Below, piece after piece: positions 1 to 6,692 of a stretch of 11,393 nucleotides of DNA. Within the stretch, counting starts at the first letter, position 1, and the number at the start of each line of letters is the position of its first letter. The DNA lies in the NCBI GenBank assembly GCA_905214875.1, contig CAJMNR010000069.1, forward strand, positions 1 through 11,393. The letters are read 5' to 3'. Source of the DNA: an uncultured bacterium (GTDB lineage Bacteria > Bacillota > Clostridia > Lachnospirales > Lachnospiraceae). The notes beneath the pieces were generated by a model that made no database searches, was not told where the DNA came from, and was given only the letters and a program-made list of their open reading frames with translations. Made by a program: the position numbers and the translations under genes.

Positions 1-982
1 GAACGTTCTTTAACACCTTACTGATAATCGCATCATCAACATCGAAGAAAGATAATGTGGAAATAGCAGCTAAGGAATTGTAAACAGAGAATTTACCAGG
101 AATGTCAACTTCAAAATGATCGTTCACTTTACCTTTAACATCAAATGCAATACCAATAACACCATTTTCATTTACTAAAGAAACATTTTCAGCCTTGATA
201 TCTGCATCACTGTTCATACCATAAGTTAAAACATCACAAGTACAGCCATCCATCATTTGTTTCGCATGAGAATCATCTGCATTGAAGATACCATGTTTAC
301 ATTGTTTGAATAATAACTGCTTGCAACGTAAATAATCGTCAAAATCCTTGTGTTCGTTTGGTCCGATATGATCAGGTTCTAAGTTTGTAAAAATACCATA
401 ATCAAACGTAAAACCAGAAACACGGTGTAACATAAGTCCTTGAGAAGAAACTTCCATAACTACATGTGTACAGCCTGCTTCTACCATTTTCGCAAAATAC
501 TCTTGTACTTTATAAGATTCTGGAGTCGTATTGGCTGCTGGAATACAAGTATCACCAATGATTGTCTCAATTGTACCGATTAAGCCTGTCTTAAACCCAG
601 CACCCTCTAAGATTGACTTAATCATATAAGTCGTCGTAGTCTTACCTTTTGTACCTGTAATACCGATTGTTGTTAACTTTTCAGCTGGGTAACCAAAATA
701 AGCCGCACTGATATTTGCCATAGCAAGTCTGGCATTCTTTACTTTGATTACCGTAACGTCTTCGTTAACATCAACGTCATCTTCCACTACAAGAGCAGTT
801 ACCCCTTTTTCTACTACATCATTTACAAAGGTATGTCCGTCTACTACTGCACCTTTGATACAGATAAATAATCCATTTTCACAGGCTTTTCTAGAATCGT
901 TGATTACGCTTGTAATCTCCTTGTCAATAGAGCCTTTGACACTTTCAATTTTTACATGTTCTAATAATTTATTTAATAACAC
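1..982 (-). CDS. murE: UDP-N-acetylmuramyl peptide synthetase MurE (partial, C-terminus off the left edge)
   Basis: Cytoplasmic Mur ligase that adds the third residue (meso-DAP or another diamino acid) to UDP-MurNAc-L-Ala-D-Glu using ATP. The window holds the first 327 codons of a protein that is usually about 480-500 residues. Visible are the N-terminal nucleotide-binding domain, the ATP loop GITGTKGKTTTT at residues 107-118, the MurE-type NTTPE motif at 151-155, MEVSSQGL at 176-183 (many MurE proteins have His where this has Gln), and DHIG..EH near 204-211. Lys221, in the CKQLLF context, is the expected carbamylated lysine. The start is GTG at 982-980, preceded by AGGAAG about 10 nt upstream; no ATG fits. 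It lies 57 bp downstream of dapF with no terminator between, so the two are probably co-transcribed. The substrate-choosing C-terminal motif is outside the window; meso-DAP is inferred from the dapF neighbour. Confidence 0.95.
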   Translation of the reverse strand, partial: MLLNKLLEHVKIESVKGSIDKEITSVINDSRKACENGLFICIKGAVVDGHTFVNDVVEKGVTALVVEDDVDVNEDVTVIKVKNARLAMANISAAYFGYPAEKLTTIGITGTKGKTTTTYMIKSILEGAGFKTGLIGTIETIIGDTCIPAANTTPESYKVQEYFAKMVEAGCTHVVMEVSSQGLMLHRVSGFTFDYGIFTNLEPDHIGPNEHKDFDDYLRCKQLLFKQCKHGIFNADDSHAKQMMDGCTCDVLTYGMNSDADIKAENVSLVNENGVIGIAFDVKGKVNDHFEVDIPGKFSVYNSLAAISTLSFFDVDDAIISKVLKNV

Positions 983-1039
983 GACTGTCACTTCCTTTCG
1001 TATCTTCAAGTTTTCACTTTTCTAACATCATGAATTATA

Positions 1040-1885
1040 TTATAATTCTCCTTCAAACACAATAGTTGCAGGTCCAGTCATAAATACATGTTTTGTATCC
1101 TTGTCGTAACGGATTGTTAAATCGCCGCCTAAAAGATGTACAGTAACTTCGTCATTTAAGTATCCTCTGGAAATACCAGCTACGGCACTTGCACATGCTC
1201 CGGTACCACAAGCGAAAGTTTCGCCAGAACCACGTTCCCATACTCTCATGTTGATTGTATCACGGTCAATCAATTGGATAAATTCAACATTAACGCCTTC
1301 AGGGAATGCTTTGTCTTTTTCGATAACTTTACCAACTGCTTCAACTGGTGCTGTCTTTGTATCTTCGATAAACATAATTGCATGTGGGTTACCTACATTC
1401 ACACTCACAAGCTCAATTTCATCTTCCCCAGCGTTTGTTGCTGGATTAGTTGCTAATTTATTTAAAGTAATCGGATGTCCTTTCACAGCTTTTACAACGA
1501 CTGGTTCTTCTACTCTTACTTCTCCCATGTCTACTGTTGCAGAAACCATCTTTCCATCTTCTACGTGCAAATCAAGATATTTGATACCGCTCTTTGTTTC
1601 GATTGCGATATTTGTCTTATCTGTTAATCCTTTGTCGTAAACAAATTTTGCTACGCAACGGATGCCGTTTCCACACATCATGCCTTCGGAACCATCTGCA
1701 TTATACATTGCCATTGTAAAATCTGCTACTTTAGATGGTTTGATTAAGATTAGTCCATCAGAGCCTACACCGAAATGTCTGTCACTTACTTTGATTGCAA
1801 GTTCCTCTGGGTTTTCAATTGTTTGTTCTAAACAGTTAATGTATACGTAATCATTTCCACAACCATGCATTTTTGTAAACTTCAT
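1040..1885 (-). CDS. dapF: Diaminopimelate epimerase
   Basis: PLP-independent racemase that interconverts LL- and meso-diaminopimelate, the last step before meso-DAP enters peptidoglycan or is decarboxylated to lysine. The 281-residue length is normal for the family. The two catalytic cysteines are visible in their signatures: Cys71 in MCGNGIRC (70-77) and Cys226 in the GSGETFACGTGA block (219-230). The N-terminal KMHGCGNDY (5-13) and the NVGNPHA segment (163-169) are also typical. The ATG at 1885 follows an excellent ribosome site, GGAGGA, about 8 nt upstream. murE follows at 57 bp, which links production of meso-DAP to its use. A promoter and palindrome lie upstream at 1932-1972. Confidence 0.97.
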   Translation of the reverse strand: MKFTKMHGCGNDYVYINCLEQTIENPEELAIKVSDRHFGVGSDGLILIKPSKVADFTMAMYNADGSEGMMCGNGIRCVAKFVYDKGLTDKTNIAIETKSGIKYLDLHVEDGKMVSATVDMGEVRVEEPVVVKAVKGHPITLNKLATNPATNAGEDEIELVSVNVGNPHAIMFIEDTKTAPVEAVGKVIEKDKAFPEGVNVEFIQLIDRDTINMRVWERGSGETFACGTGACASAVAGISRGYLNDEVTVHLLGGDLTIRYDKDTKHVFMTGPATIVFEGEL

Positions 1886-1931
1886 AATTTGATTCCTCCT
1901 ACTTCATTTTCAGTGTAATTTCATATTTAAT

Positions 1932-1960
1932 ATAGTATATCCAAGACCCGTTGATTGCAA
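1932..1960 (-). promoter_or_regulatory. Candidate promoter of dapF-murE
   Basis: On the minus strand TTGCAA (plus 1955-1960) can serve as a -35. It is followed after 17 bp by TACTAT (1932-1937), or after 15 bp by TATACT (1934-1939). The exact -10 register is uncertain. This is the only promoter-like sequence between the amylase terminator and dapF, and it lies about 50 bp upstream of the dapF start. Confidence 0.4.
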
Positions 1961-1972
1961 CCGAGTTGCAAT
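1954..1972. promoter_or_regulatory. Perfect 19-bp palindrome, candidate operator
   Basis: ATTGCAAC-CGA-GTTGCAAT: two exact 8-bp inverted arms around a 3-bp centre. It overlaps the proposed -35 of the dapF promoter. This symmetry and position suit a dimeric helix-turn-helix regulator. I do not recognise the motif as belonging to a named regulator. With a 3-nt loop and no U tract it is unlikely to be a terminator. Confidence 0.5.
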
Positions 1973-2002
1973 AGTTCCACACTTTTTACCTAAAATGAAA
2001 AT

Positions 2003-2031
2003 AGAGACAGCATTTTTTGCATGCTATCTCT
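2003..2031 (-). terminator. Terminator of the GH13 gene
   Basis: An 11-bp inverted repeat (arms 2003-2013 and 2021-2031, one G-U wobble, 7-nt loop) starts 16 bp past the amylase stop codon. On the minus strand it is followed by an interrupted T-rich run, TATTTTCATTTT. No T run follows on the plus strand, so it acts in one direction. Confidence 0.75.
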
Positions 2032-2046
2032 ACCTACTAACATTTT

Positions 2047-3678
2047 TTACTTCAAAATGGCTATTGAGTATGGCGGTAAGGTAATATTTTCGCCATCTAA
2101 GTCCACTTTTTCGCCATTGGCCGTTAGATATCCGCGAATGCCTTCATACCCATATTCTTCTTGGCTTAATATGACTTGTTTTGTCTCTTTGGAAAGATTA
2201 TATAATAAGATCAATTTGCTACCGTTATAAGTCTTTGTAATAGCTGTGATATTCTGGTCTGTCACACTCTCTATAAGTGCCACTTTTCCTCTTGCGATTT
2301 CCGGATTTTCATTTCGAATCCTTACGGCCCGTTTATAATAATTGTAAATAGAATCCGGATCTTCCATTTGTTTTTCCACTGACTCGAAATGTTTCGTCTG
2401 CTGCTCCAGTTCGGATGGACCGACTGCCATCCCCTCACCACTGTCATTCCAATACATCGGTGCCCGCTTATTTGGATCAGCTCCGCTTCCTGTCATTCCA
2501 ATCTCTTCTCCATAGTATGTAAATATCGTTCCACTACATAGAAGCGTCATTCCTGCTGCCATCTTTATTTTCTCCGGCTTATAGCCTAAGGCACTTGCTG
2601 CCCTGACCGTATCATGATTTGTAAAAAATTCTGCGTCAATTGCCTGATCATTGATTTCATGAATCGAGCTCTGGACACGTATCATATCTTTTGCAAACTG
2701 TTTTCCGTCTGCTTCTAACAAATCACTTGCAATATCGCCATCAATCTGGGAGAACTCAAAGTTAAACAAGCTGTCCACGCCACTGCGATAATATTTGACC
2801 ATCGTGTAGAAATCCTGCCATGCCTCGGCAACCACATAGGCATCTTCCTTTTTCTTATGTACATAGTCACTGATATATCCAACCATTTTGGTATTTTTAT
2901 CCGTGCTTCCGGAATAATATTCTTTCGCACCATCTAAGCGAAATCCATCGACTCCTAGTTCCATCCAGTAATCGATGATTGACTCGATTTCTTTTCGGAC
3001 GTCCTTATTGTCTAGATTCAAGTCTGGCATTCCTTCATCAAAGTTTGCTTCATAATACCAGTCACTTCCGCTAAGCGCTACGTATCCAGCCTTATTCTTC
3101 TCTCTTGTAAAATTATAGTACGATACATATTTACAGTTTGAAGCATCTGGATTTTTTGTATTCTTTAATGTCTTTAAATAATCTGTTGCCTGTTGAAACC
3201 ACGGATGTTCTTTGGCTGTATGATTTACGACAAGATCGATAATCAGCTTTATGTTGCGTTTATGACATTCCTCGATTAATCTCTTCATATCATCCAATGT
3301 TCCGTATTGCTTATCAATGGCATAATAGTCGGTCACATTGTATTTGTGATACGAAGGCGATGGCATGATCGGCATCAACCAGATTCCTGTAAATCCGAGA
3401 TCCGTATCTGTGGCATCATTCCCATCGTTAATATAATCAAGTTTAGAAATCAGTCCATTGATATCACCGATTCCATCCCCATTGCTGTCACAAAATGAAT
3501 ACAAAAACACTTCATAATAGTTTCGATATTTATCATCCAGTATATTTAGCTCATGGTTGTATTCATACTCCTGTCCACTCGGTTTCGTAACGTCCTGCCC
3601 TTTGCTGTTACACGCAAAAAGGCTTGCCGTCATCACCGTACATAAGGCCAGGCTTGCTAACTTTCTTCCTGCTTTCAT
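2047..3678 (-). CDS. GH13 alpha-amylase-family surface lipoprotein
   Basis: Predicted extracellular lipid-anchored glycoside hydrolase acting on alpha-glucans. The chosen ATG (3678) gives 543 residues and follows a strong GGGGAG site. It starts a lipoprotein signal peptide with positive charges, a hydrophobic stretch and lipobox LFAC (Cys23). An upstream ATG at 3726 would add 16 residues and spoil the signal, so I reject it. GH13 marks in order are the Ca-binding-like DSNGDGIGD (64-72), region I DLVVNH (148-153), region II GFRLDGAKE with nucleophile Asp249, region III VAEAW with acid/base Glu285, and region IV FFTNHD with Asp356. A beta-rich C-terminal domain follows. Region II reads DGAKE where classic alpha-amylases have DAAKH, so the exact specificity (amylase, alpha-glucosidase or neopullulanase type) is open. 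It is monocistronic, with no sugar transporter beside it. Confidence 0.9.
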   Translation of the reverse strand: MKAGRKLASLALCTVMTASLFACNSKGQDVTKPSGQEYEYNHELNILDDKYRNYYEVFLYSFCDSNGDGIGDINGLISKLDYINDGNDATDTDLGFTGIWLMPIMPSPSYHKYNVTDYYAIDKQYGTLDDMKRLIEECHKRNIKLIIDLVVNHTAKEHPWFQQATDYLKTLKNTKNPDASNCKYVSYYNFTREKNKAGYVALSGSDWYYEANFDEGMPDLNLDNKDVRKEIESIIDYWMELGVDGFRLDGAKEYYSGSTDKNTKMVGYISDYVHKKKEDAYVVAEAWQDFYTMVKYYRSGVDSLFNFEFSQIDGDIASDLLEADGKQFAKDMIRVQSSIHEINDQAIDAEFFTNHDTVRAASALGYKPEKIKMAAGMTLLCSGTIFTYYGEEIGMTGSGADPNKRAPMYWNDSGEGMAVGPSELEQQTKHFESVEKQMEDPDSIYNYYKRAVRIRNENPEIARGKVALIESVTDQNITAITKTYNGSKLILLYNLSKETKQVILSQEEYGYEGIRGYLTANGEKVDLDGENITLPPYSIAILK

Positions 3679-3759
3679 GGCACTCCCCTTCTCCAGCCAA
3701 AACAAAGTGATACACTCCATCCGCATGAATGTGCATCTTGGCTTTTCGTTTTTAGAACC

Positions 3760-3880
3760 CCTTTTTTAATTTACATAAACCTAAGAAAGCCGCTCTGCGA
3801 GTTTCTTAGGTTTATCGCGACAGTCGCCAAGGTAATGCAGGCATCACTTTGGCTCGCTGTTCGCGTAAATCAAAAAAAGG
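3760..3880. repeat. Foldback element with imperfect terminal inverted repeats and two internal hairpins
   Basis: The outer arms, CCTTTTTTAATTTAC at 3760-3774 and a near-complement ending AAAAAAAGG at 3865-3880, pair with one small internal mismatch. Inside, two hairpins sit back to back. Hairpin A (3775-3815) has perfect 14-bp arms, 3775-3788 and 3802-3815, around a 13-nt loop. Hairpin B (3816-3865) is a long bulged stem whose tip GTGATGC/GCATTAC (read on the minus strand) has one wobble. Together they make a compact three-way junction. I see no open reading frame and no clear target-site duplication. It could be a MITE-like or REP-like repeat, a structured RNA in the amylase leader, or two stacked terminators. 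It lies between the aminotransferase terminator and the amylase start. Confidence 0.6.
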
Positions 3881-3925
3881 TAGGTACTACTCTTATTCAT
3901 AGTAGCATCCTACCCTCTTTTTTTT
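3878..3925. terminator. Bidirectional terminator after the ECF-S/aminotransferase operon
   Basis: The stem pairs GGTAGG (3879-3884) with CCTACC (3909-3914) and CTACT (3887-3891) with AGTAG (3901-3905), with a small internal loop and a 9-nt loop. On the minus strand it is followed by seven T (complement of 3872-3878). On the plus strand it is followed by CTC and eight T (3918-3925). It ends the minus-strand aminotransferase transcript. Nothing on the plus strand visibly needs it. Confidence 0.85.
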
Positions 3926-3947
3926 AATATCAATAATCTTTGAAACA

Positions 3948-5084
3948 TTATGAATTCTTTATGATTTCCTCAAAGCTTTTTTCTAAACTTTCGTTCAGCG
4001 TAATATTATATTTCTCAAATACCTTATCTAGTCCATGCATGACTTCTCTCATGTTATCGATTCTTGCATTGTTTCCCATATGGCCGATACGAATGACCTT
4101 GCCTGAGAATTCATCAAATGAGCCTGCAAGCATGATGTTATGTTCTTGTCTCATTGTCATGAGAATCTGTTCTGCCGTAATACCCTTAGGAATATCAAAC
4201 ACGGTAACCGTATTGGAAAATCCACTTTCCTGATGAAGCTTTAAGCCTGCCCTTCTAATTGCCTCTCTTGTGGCATTTGCAATCACTTCATGACGTGCAT
4301 ACAGTGTAGTGTCTTCCTTGATTAAGTCAAATGCTGCGCGCAATCCATAGATATCACTAATTGGCATTGTGTATGGGAACCATTTCTTTTCATAATACCC
4401 GTCAAATACTGTAAGGTTTGCATAGAAGGAAGCGATTTTCGTCTTTCGTTCCTTCATAGCCTTCTTCGCATCGTCACTGATTACGACAAAGGTTAGTCCC
4501 GGAGGTGCAGAAACAGCTTTTTGCGAACCTCCGCAAAGTAAATCAATTTTAAATTCGTCTACCTTTACGACTTCTCCAAACATGGCAGAGACGCTGTCCA
4601 CTACTGTTAAGATGCCGTAACGTTTTAACAACGGACAGATTTTCTTGATATCATTTAACATGCCGCTTGGCGTATCACAATGTACCACTGTGGCATATTT
4701 ATAGTCATGATTTCTTTCTAAGTATGCTTCTAACTTCTCCACATCGATTTCATTTTTATAATCAAAGGAAAGGATATCTGGTTTTCCGCCATACATCTTT
4801 ACGAAATCGGCAAATCCTTTTCCGTAAATGCCGTTATCTAACACTAAGACTTTATCGCCTTGTTCGGTTAACGAAGCACAGGCTGCCTCAAGTCCTAGGA
4901 TACCTTCTCCATCTAAAATCAGTGTCTCATTTTTTGTCTCTAAGAGGCTACTGATCAGCTCACATGTTTCTTTATAAAATTCTACAAATTCCTCATCTAA
5001 ATCCGGATTGGTACATTCTAAGCTTCTTGCCCTACGTACACGTTCCGCTACCATCGTAGGACCTGGTGTCATTACTTTATACAT
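3948..5084 (-). CDS. Class V (fold-type I) aminotransferase, possibly pyridoxamine-pyruvate aminotransferase
   Basis: PLP-fold aminotransferase of 378 residues in the alanine-glyoxylate/serine-pyruvate group. It opens with MTPGPTMV and has Asp163 (VVDSVSAMFG), which should bind the pyridine nitrogen. Lys189 (GGSQKAVSAPPGL) is the expected Schiff-base lysine, and Arg332 (RIGHMG) is the expected carboxylate binder. The usual SGTGAMEAA-type loop is replaced by DGEGILGLEAA with Glu60. From memory this block, HCDTPSG (135-141), IYGKGF (86-91) and the APPGL context resemble pyridoxamine-pyruvate aminotransferase, whose corresponding Glu holds the pyridine substrate. That enzyme makes pyridoxal and alanine from pyridoxamine and pyruvate without a bound cofactor. 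The start follows GGAG overlapping the stop of the ECF S gene, 11 bp upstream, so the two are coupled. The class is certain; the substrate is inferred. Confidence 0.85.
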   Translation of the reverse strand: MYKVMTPGPTMVAERVRRARSLECTNPDLDEEFVEFYKETCELISSLLETKNETLILDGEGILGLEAACASLTEQGDKVLVLDNGIYGKGFADFVKMYGGKPDILSFDYKNEIDVEKLEAYLERNHDYKYATVVHCDTPSGMLNDIKKICPLLKRYGILTVVDSVSAMFGEVVKVDEFKIDLLCGGSQKAVSAPPGLTFVVISDDAKKAMKERKTKIASFYANLTVFDGYYEKKWFPYTMPISDIYGLRAAFDLIKEDTTLYARHEVIANATREAIRRAGLKLHQESGFSNTVTVFDIPKGITAEQILMTMRQEHNIMLAGSFDEFSGKVIRIGHMGNNARIDNMREVMHGLDKVFEKYNITLNESLEKSFEEIIKNS

Positions 5085-5095
5085 TACATTTCTCC

Positions 5096-5638
5096 TTATC
5101 GAATACTATTTGCTGCCTTTTTAAGCTGTGGTGCAACAATTGCTACAACTACGATTGCCGTTCCCACTTGCAACACATTTCCAAAAATTGATAATACCGG
5201 TGTAATCCAGTTTCCATATATAACGGCTTCTGCAATATAGTATCCGACAATCTTTATTACTAATGCAGCAAGCATACCAACGATGTTCATAATTGTACTT
5301 GGTCTTTTCTCTGCTATTGCTCCTGTCACATATCCCATTAGGGAAACTGTAACTAGTGTAAATGGTGCCCACAGCGTCCAGCCAGAAAACAAATCAAACG
5401 CCGCCATTCCGATTCCGCCTGCGATAGCGCCAGTTTTCTTACCATATATAATCGCTCCAATAAAAACTGGTATGTTGCCAAGGTGCACGAGACCACCTTT
5501 TCCACCAAATGGAAGCTGAACATTAATGTTGGTGAATACAAATGTCAGTGCAATTAATACTGCTACAATTACCATATTCTTAACTTTGTCTGATCCTACT
5601 GTCTTTTCCTGTTTATTTACTTCATATGTACGATTCAT
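5096..5638 (-). CDS. ECF transporter S component (substrate-binding membrane subunit)
   Basis: Small, very hydrophobic protein of 180 residues with about six membrane segments (near 22-38, 48-66, 68-87, 92-112, 115-138 and 150-170) and a charged N-terminal tail. The first segment carries AVLIA (26-30), an AxxxA motif used by group II S components to dock on the shared EcfT. GGLVHLGNIPVFIGAIIYGK (48-67) and the GGIGMAAFDLFSGW stretch match the PF07155-type ECF S family (HmpT/PdxU-like). No EcfA or EcfT genes are nearby, so it should use a shared energising module encoded elsewhere. Substrate cannot be read from sequence; a B6 vitamer is suggested by the coupled aminotransferase. The ATG has AGAGAGGA about 7 nt upstream. 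Confidence 0.88.
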   Translation of the reverse strand: MNRTYEVNKQEKTVGSDKVKNMVIVAVLIALTFVFTNINVQLPFGGKGGLVHLGNIPVFIGAIIYGKKTGAIAGGIGMAAFDLFSGWTLWAPFTLVTVSLMGYVTGAIAEKRPSTIMNIVGMLAALVIKIVGYYIAEAVIYGNWITPVLSIFGNVLQVGTAIVVVAIVAPQLKKAANSIR

Positions 5639-5668
5639 AAGCGATTCCTCTCTTCTGTTTTATTGTAT

Positions 5669-5697
5669 ATGGTAAGGTGTCACTAGTATTTTGTAAA
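5669..5697 (-). promoter_or_regulatory. Candidate promoter of the ECF-S/aminotransferase operon
   Basis: The minus strand carries TTTACA (plus 5692-5697), a 17-bp spacer and TACCAT (5669-5674), about 30 bp upstream of the ECF S start. It is the best-spaced pair in the gap between the upstream terminator and the gene. I see no riboswitch-like structure in the leader, which is too short for the common vitamin riboswitches. Confidence 0.4.
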
Positions 5698-5744
5698 CGA
5701 CCAGTTTCTTCTTTTTTCGCCATGCCAGATACATACCACATGTC

Positions 5745-5775
5745 AAAAAAAGGGCGATCTAAGTCGCCCTTTTTT
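5745..5775. terminator. Bidirectional terminator after the DUF2225 gene
   Basis: Near-perfect stem in which A7-GGGCGA pairs with TCGCCC-T6 around a 6-nt loop. The T runs make it work from both sides. It closes the minus-strand DUF2225 transcript 48 bp past its stop codon and insulates the ECF S operon downstream. Confidence 0.93.
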
Positions 5776-5822
5776 AATAAAACATTTATATAAGTAAGTA
5801 ATTGTAATACGCTTTCTTTCTC

Positions 5823-6563
5823 TTACTCTTCTTCTTGAGCCGCAACGATTAATTCACGCAAGTCTCTTGCTTTTTCTTTTACACGTTGTGGTGCTACACG
5901 AGATGTGATAACTTGAGAAATCCAACGATTTGCTTCTGTTATGTGGTTTGTCTTATATGCAAGATCGGCTACAAGATATGAGAATGTAACCTCATCCATT
6001 CCGCACATTGGGAAATCTTCTTTCATATAAGCCTCTGAAAATCCTGCATAAGCCTTTGCTATATAAACAGCCTCCTGCTCATTTAACTCTGCAATTTTTT
6101 CAGAATGGTCAACTTCTTCCTTTTGAAGTTGTTCTGCTTCTCCACGGAATAACCAAGCAATCTTTAGACATGTATACGCCTGTTCAGAAAGCTTATCATT
6201 TTTCACCATGGAACATAATAATGCAAACTTATGTCTGCGGATAGACTCTACATAAGACAGTGTCTCATGTTCTTTTCCGCCGCCTTTGAATTTATTCGCA
6301 ATTTGCTCCTTAACCTTCTGTTTTTGCACTGGTAATACAGGTTGGTCAAAAAATTTCTTTAACGCTGCATAGCCACATTCCTTGCAGAATACTACATCAT
6401 ATTTTAATGAATCGATATTCTGATAAACGGGTCTTAAATCCTCATCAGTAGATATTAACTTACATTTCCCTGTTTTCACTGTTTTTGCCTTAATGGTAGC
6501 GCTACAAATCGGGCATTCATATGACTTATCAAATAGTGCCTCTTTTTCTGTAAATTCTGTCAA
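5823..6563 (-). CDS. DUF2225 family protein with a zinc-ribbon-like N-terminus
   Basis: Cytoplasmic protein of 246 residues that I place in the DUF2225 family, which is common in Clostridia and Bacilli and has no established function. It has no signal peptide or membrane segment. Two cysteine pairs, CPIC (Cys17, Cys20) and CKEC (Cys60, Cys63), could bind one zinc. The rest, from about residue 85, is helical and rich in Tyr/Ala/Glu, resembling TPR-like helical repeats (for example around 105-180 and 190-240), which suggests a protein-interaction scaffold. The start is TTG at 6563 with GGGAG 9 nt upstream. An in-frame stop lies just upstream and the next Met is far inside, so TTG is the only sensible start. 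It has its own promoter and terminator, so it is monocistronic. Confidence 0.85.
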   Translation of the reverse strand: MTEFTEKEALFDKSYECPICSATIKAKTVKTGKCKLISTDEDLRPVYQNIDSLKYDVVFCKECGYAALKKFFDQPVLPVQKQKVKEQIANKFKGGGKEHETLSYVESIRRHKFALLCSMVKNDKLSEQAYTCLKIAWLFRGEAEQLQKEEVDHSEKIAELNEQEAVYIAKAYAGFSEAYMKEDFPMCGMDEVTFSYLVADLAYKTNHITEANRWISQVITSRVAPQRVKEKARDLRELIVAAQEEE

Positions 6564-6587
6564 ACAAATTCACTCCCTATCTTTTGT

Positions 6588-6606
6588 TGTACATTTAAAA
6601 CGTACA
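6588..6606. promoter_or_regulatory. Pseudo-palindrome at the DUF2225 transcription start
   Basis: TGTACATTTAAAACGTACA: outer arms TGTAC/GTACA are exact and the inner TTT/AAA also pairs, with mismatches at one symmetric pair and at the centre. It begins 8 bp downstream of the -10 hexamer, where a bound repressor would block initiation. No known regulator is assigned. Confidence 0.35.
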
Positions 6607-6613
6607 TTTTCCT

Positions 6614-6622
6614 ATTATATCA
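6614..6622 (-). promoter_or_regulatory. Extended -10 promoter of the DUF2225 gene
   Basis: The minus strand reads TGATATAAT: a perfect TATAAT (plus 6614-6619) with the TG of an extended -10 element. The region 17 bp upstream has no good -35, which extended -10 promoters can tolerate. It lies about 50 bp upstream of the TTG start. Confidence 0.65.
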
Positions 6623-6692
6623 TCTTTTTTCAAAAAAAACATAGGTCTTTTTTAGTGCTAAGAAAACATGGTAAAATTGTAGTTATACATAG

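Noticed and set aside
744..1025. Plus-strand open frame of 93 codons rich in Ser/Thr
   Set aside because: It is antisense to the start of murE, has a low-complexity composition typical of a shadow frame and lacks a ribosome site.
3679..3726. An upstream in-frame ATG for the amylase that adds 16 residues
   Set aside because: The added residues bring no good ribosome site and would displace a clear lipoprotein signal that starts at the ATG at 3678 behind GGGGAG.
3775..3815. The 14-bp-arm hairpin as a stand-alone terminator
   Set aside because: Neither strand has a T run directly after the stem, so I treat it as part of the larger foldback element.
5622..5741. A minus-strand 39-codon reading frame (starting MWYVSGMAKKEE) upstream of and overlapping the ECF S start
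   Set aside because: No ribosome binding site precedes either possible ATG. It begins inside the terminator T run and has no recognisable domain; it contains the likely promoter of the ECF S gene.
5741..5746. Perfect TTGACA on the minus strand
   Set aside because: No -10-like hexamer occurs 16-18 bp downstream, and it overlaps the end of the terminator T run.
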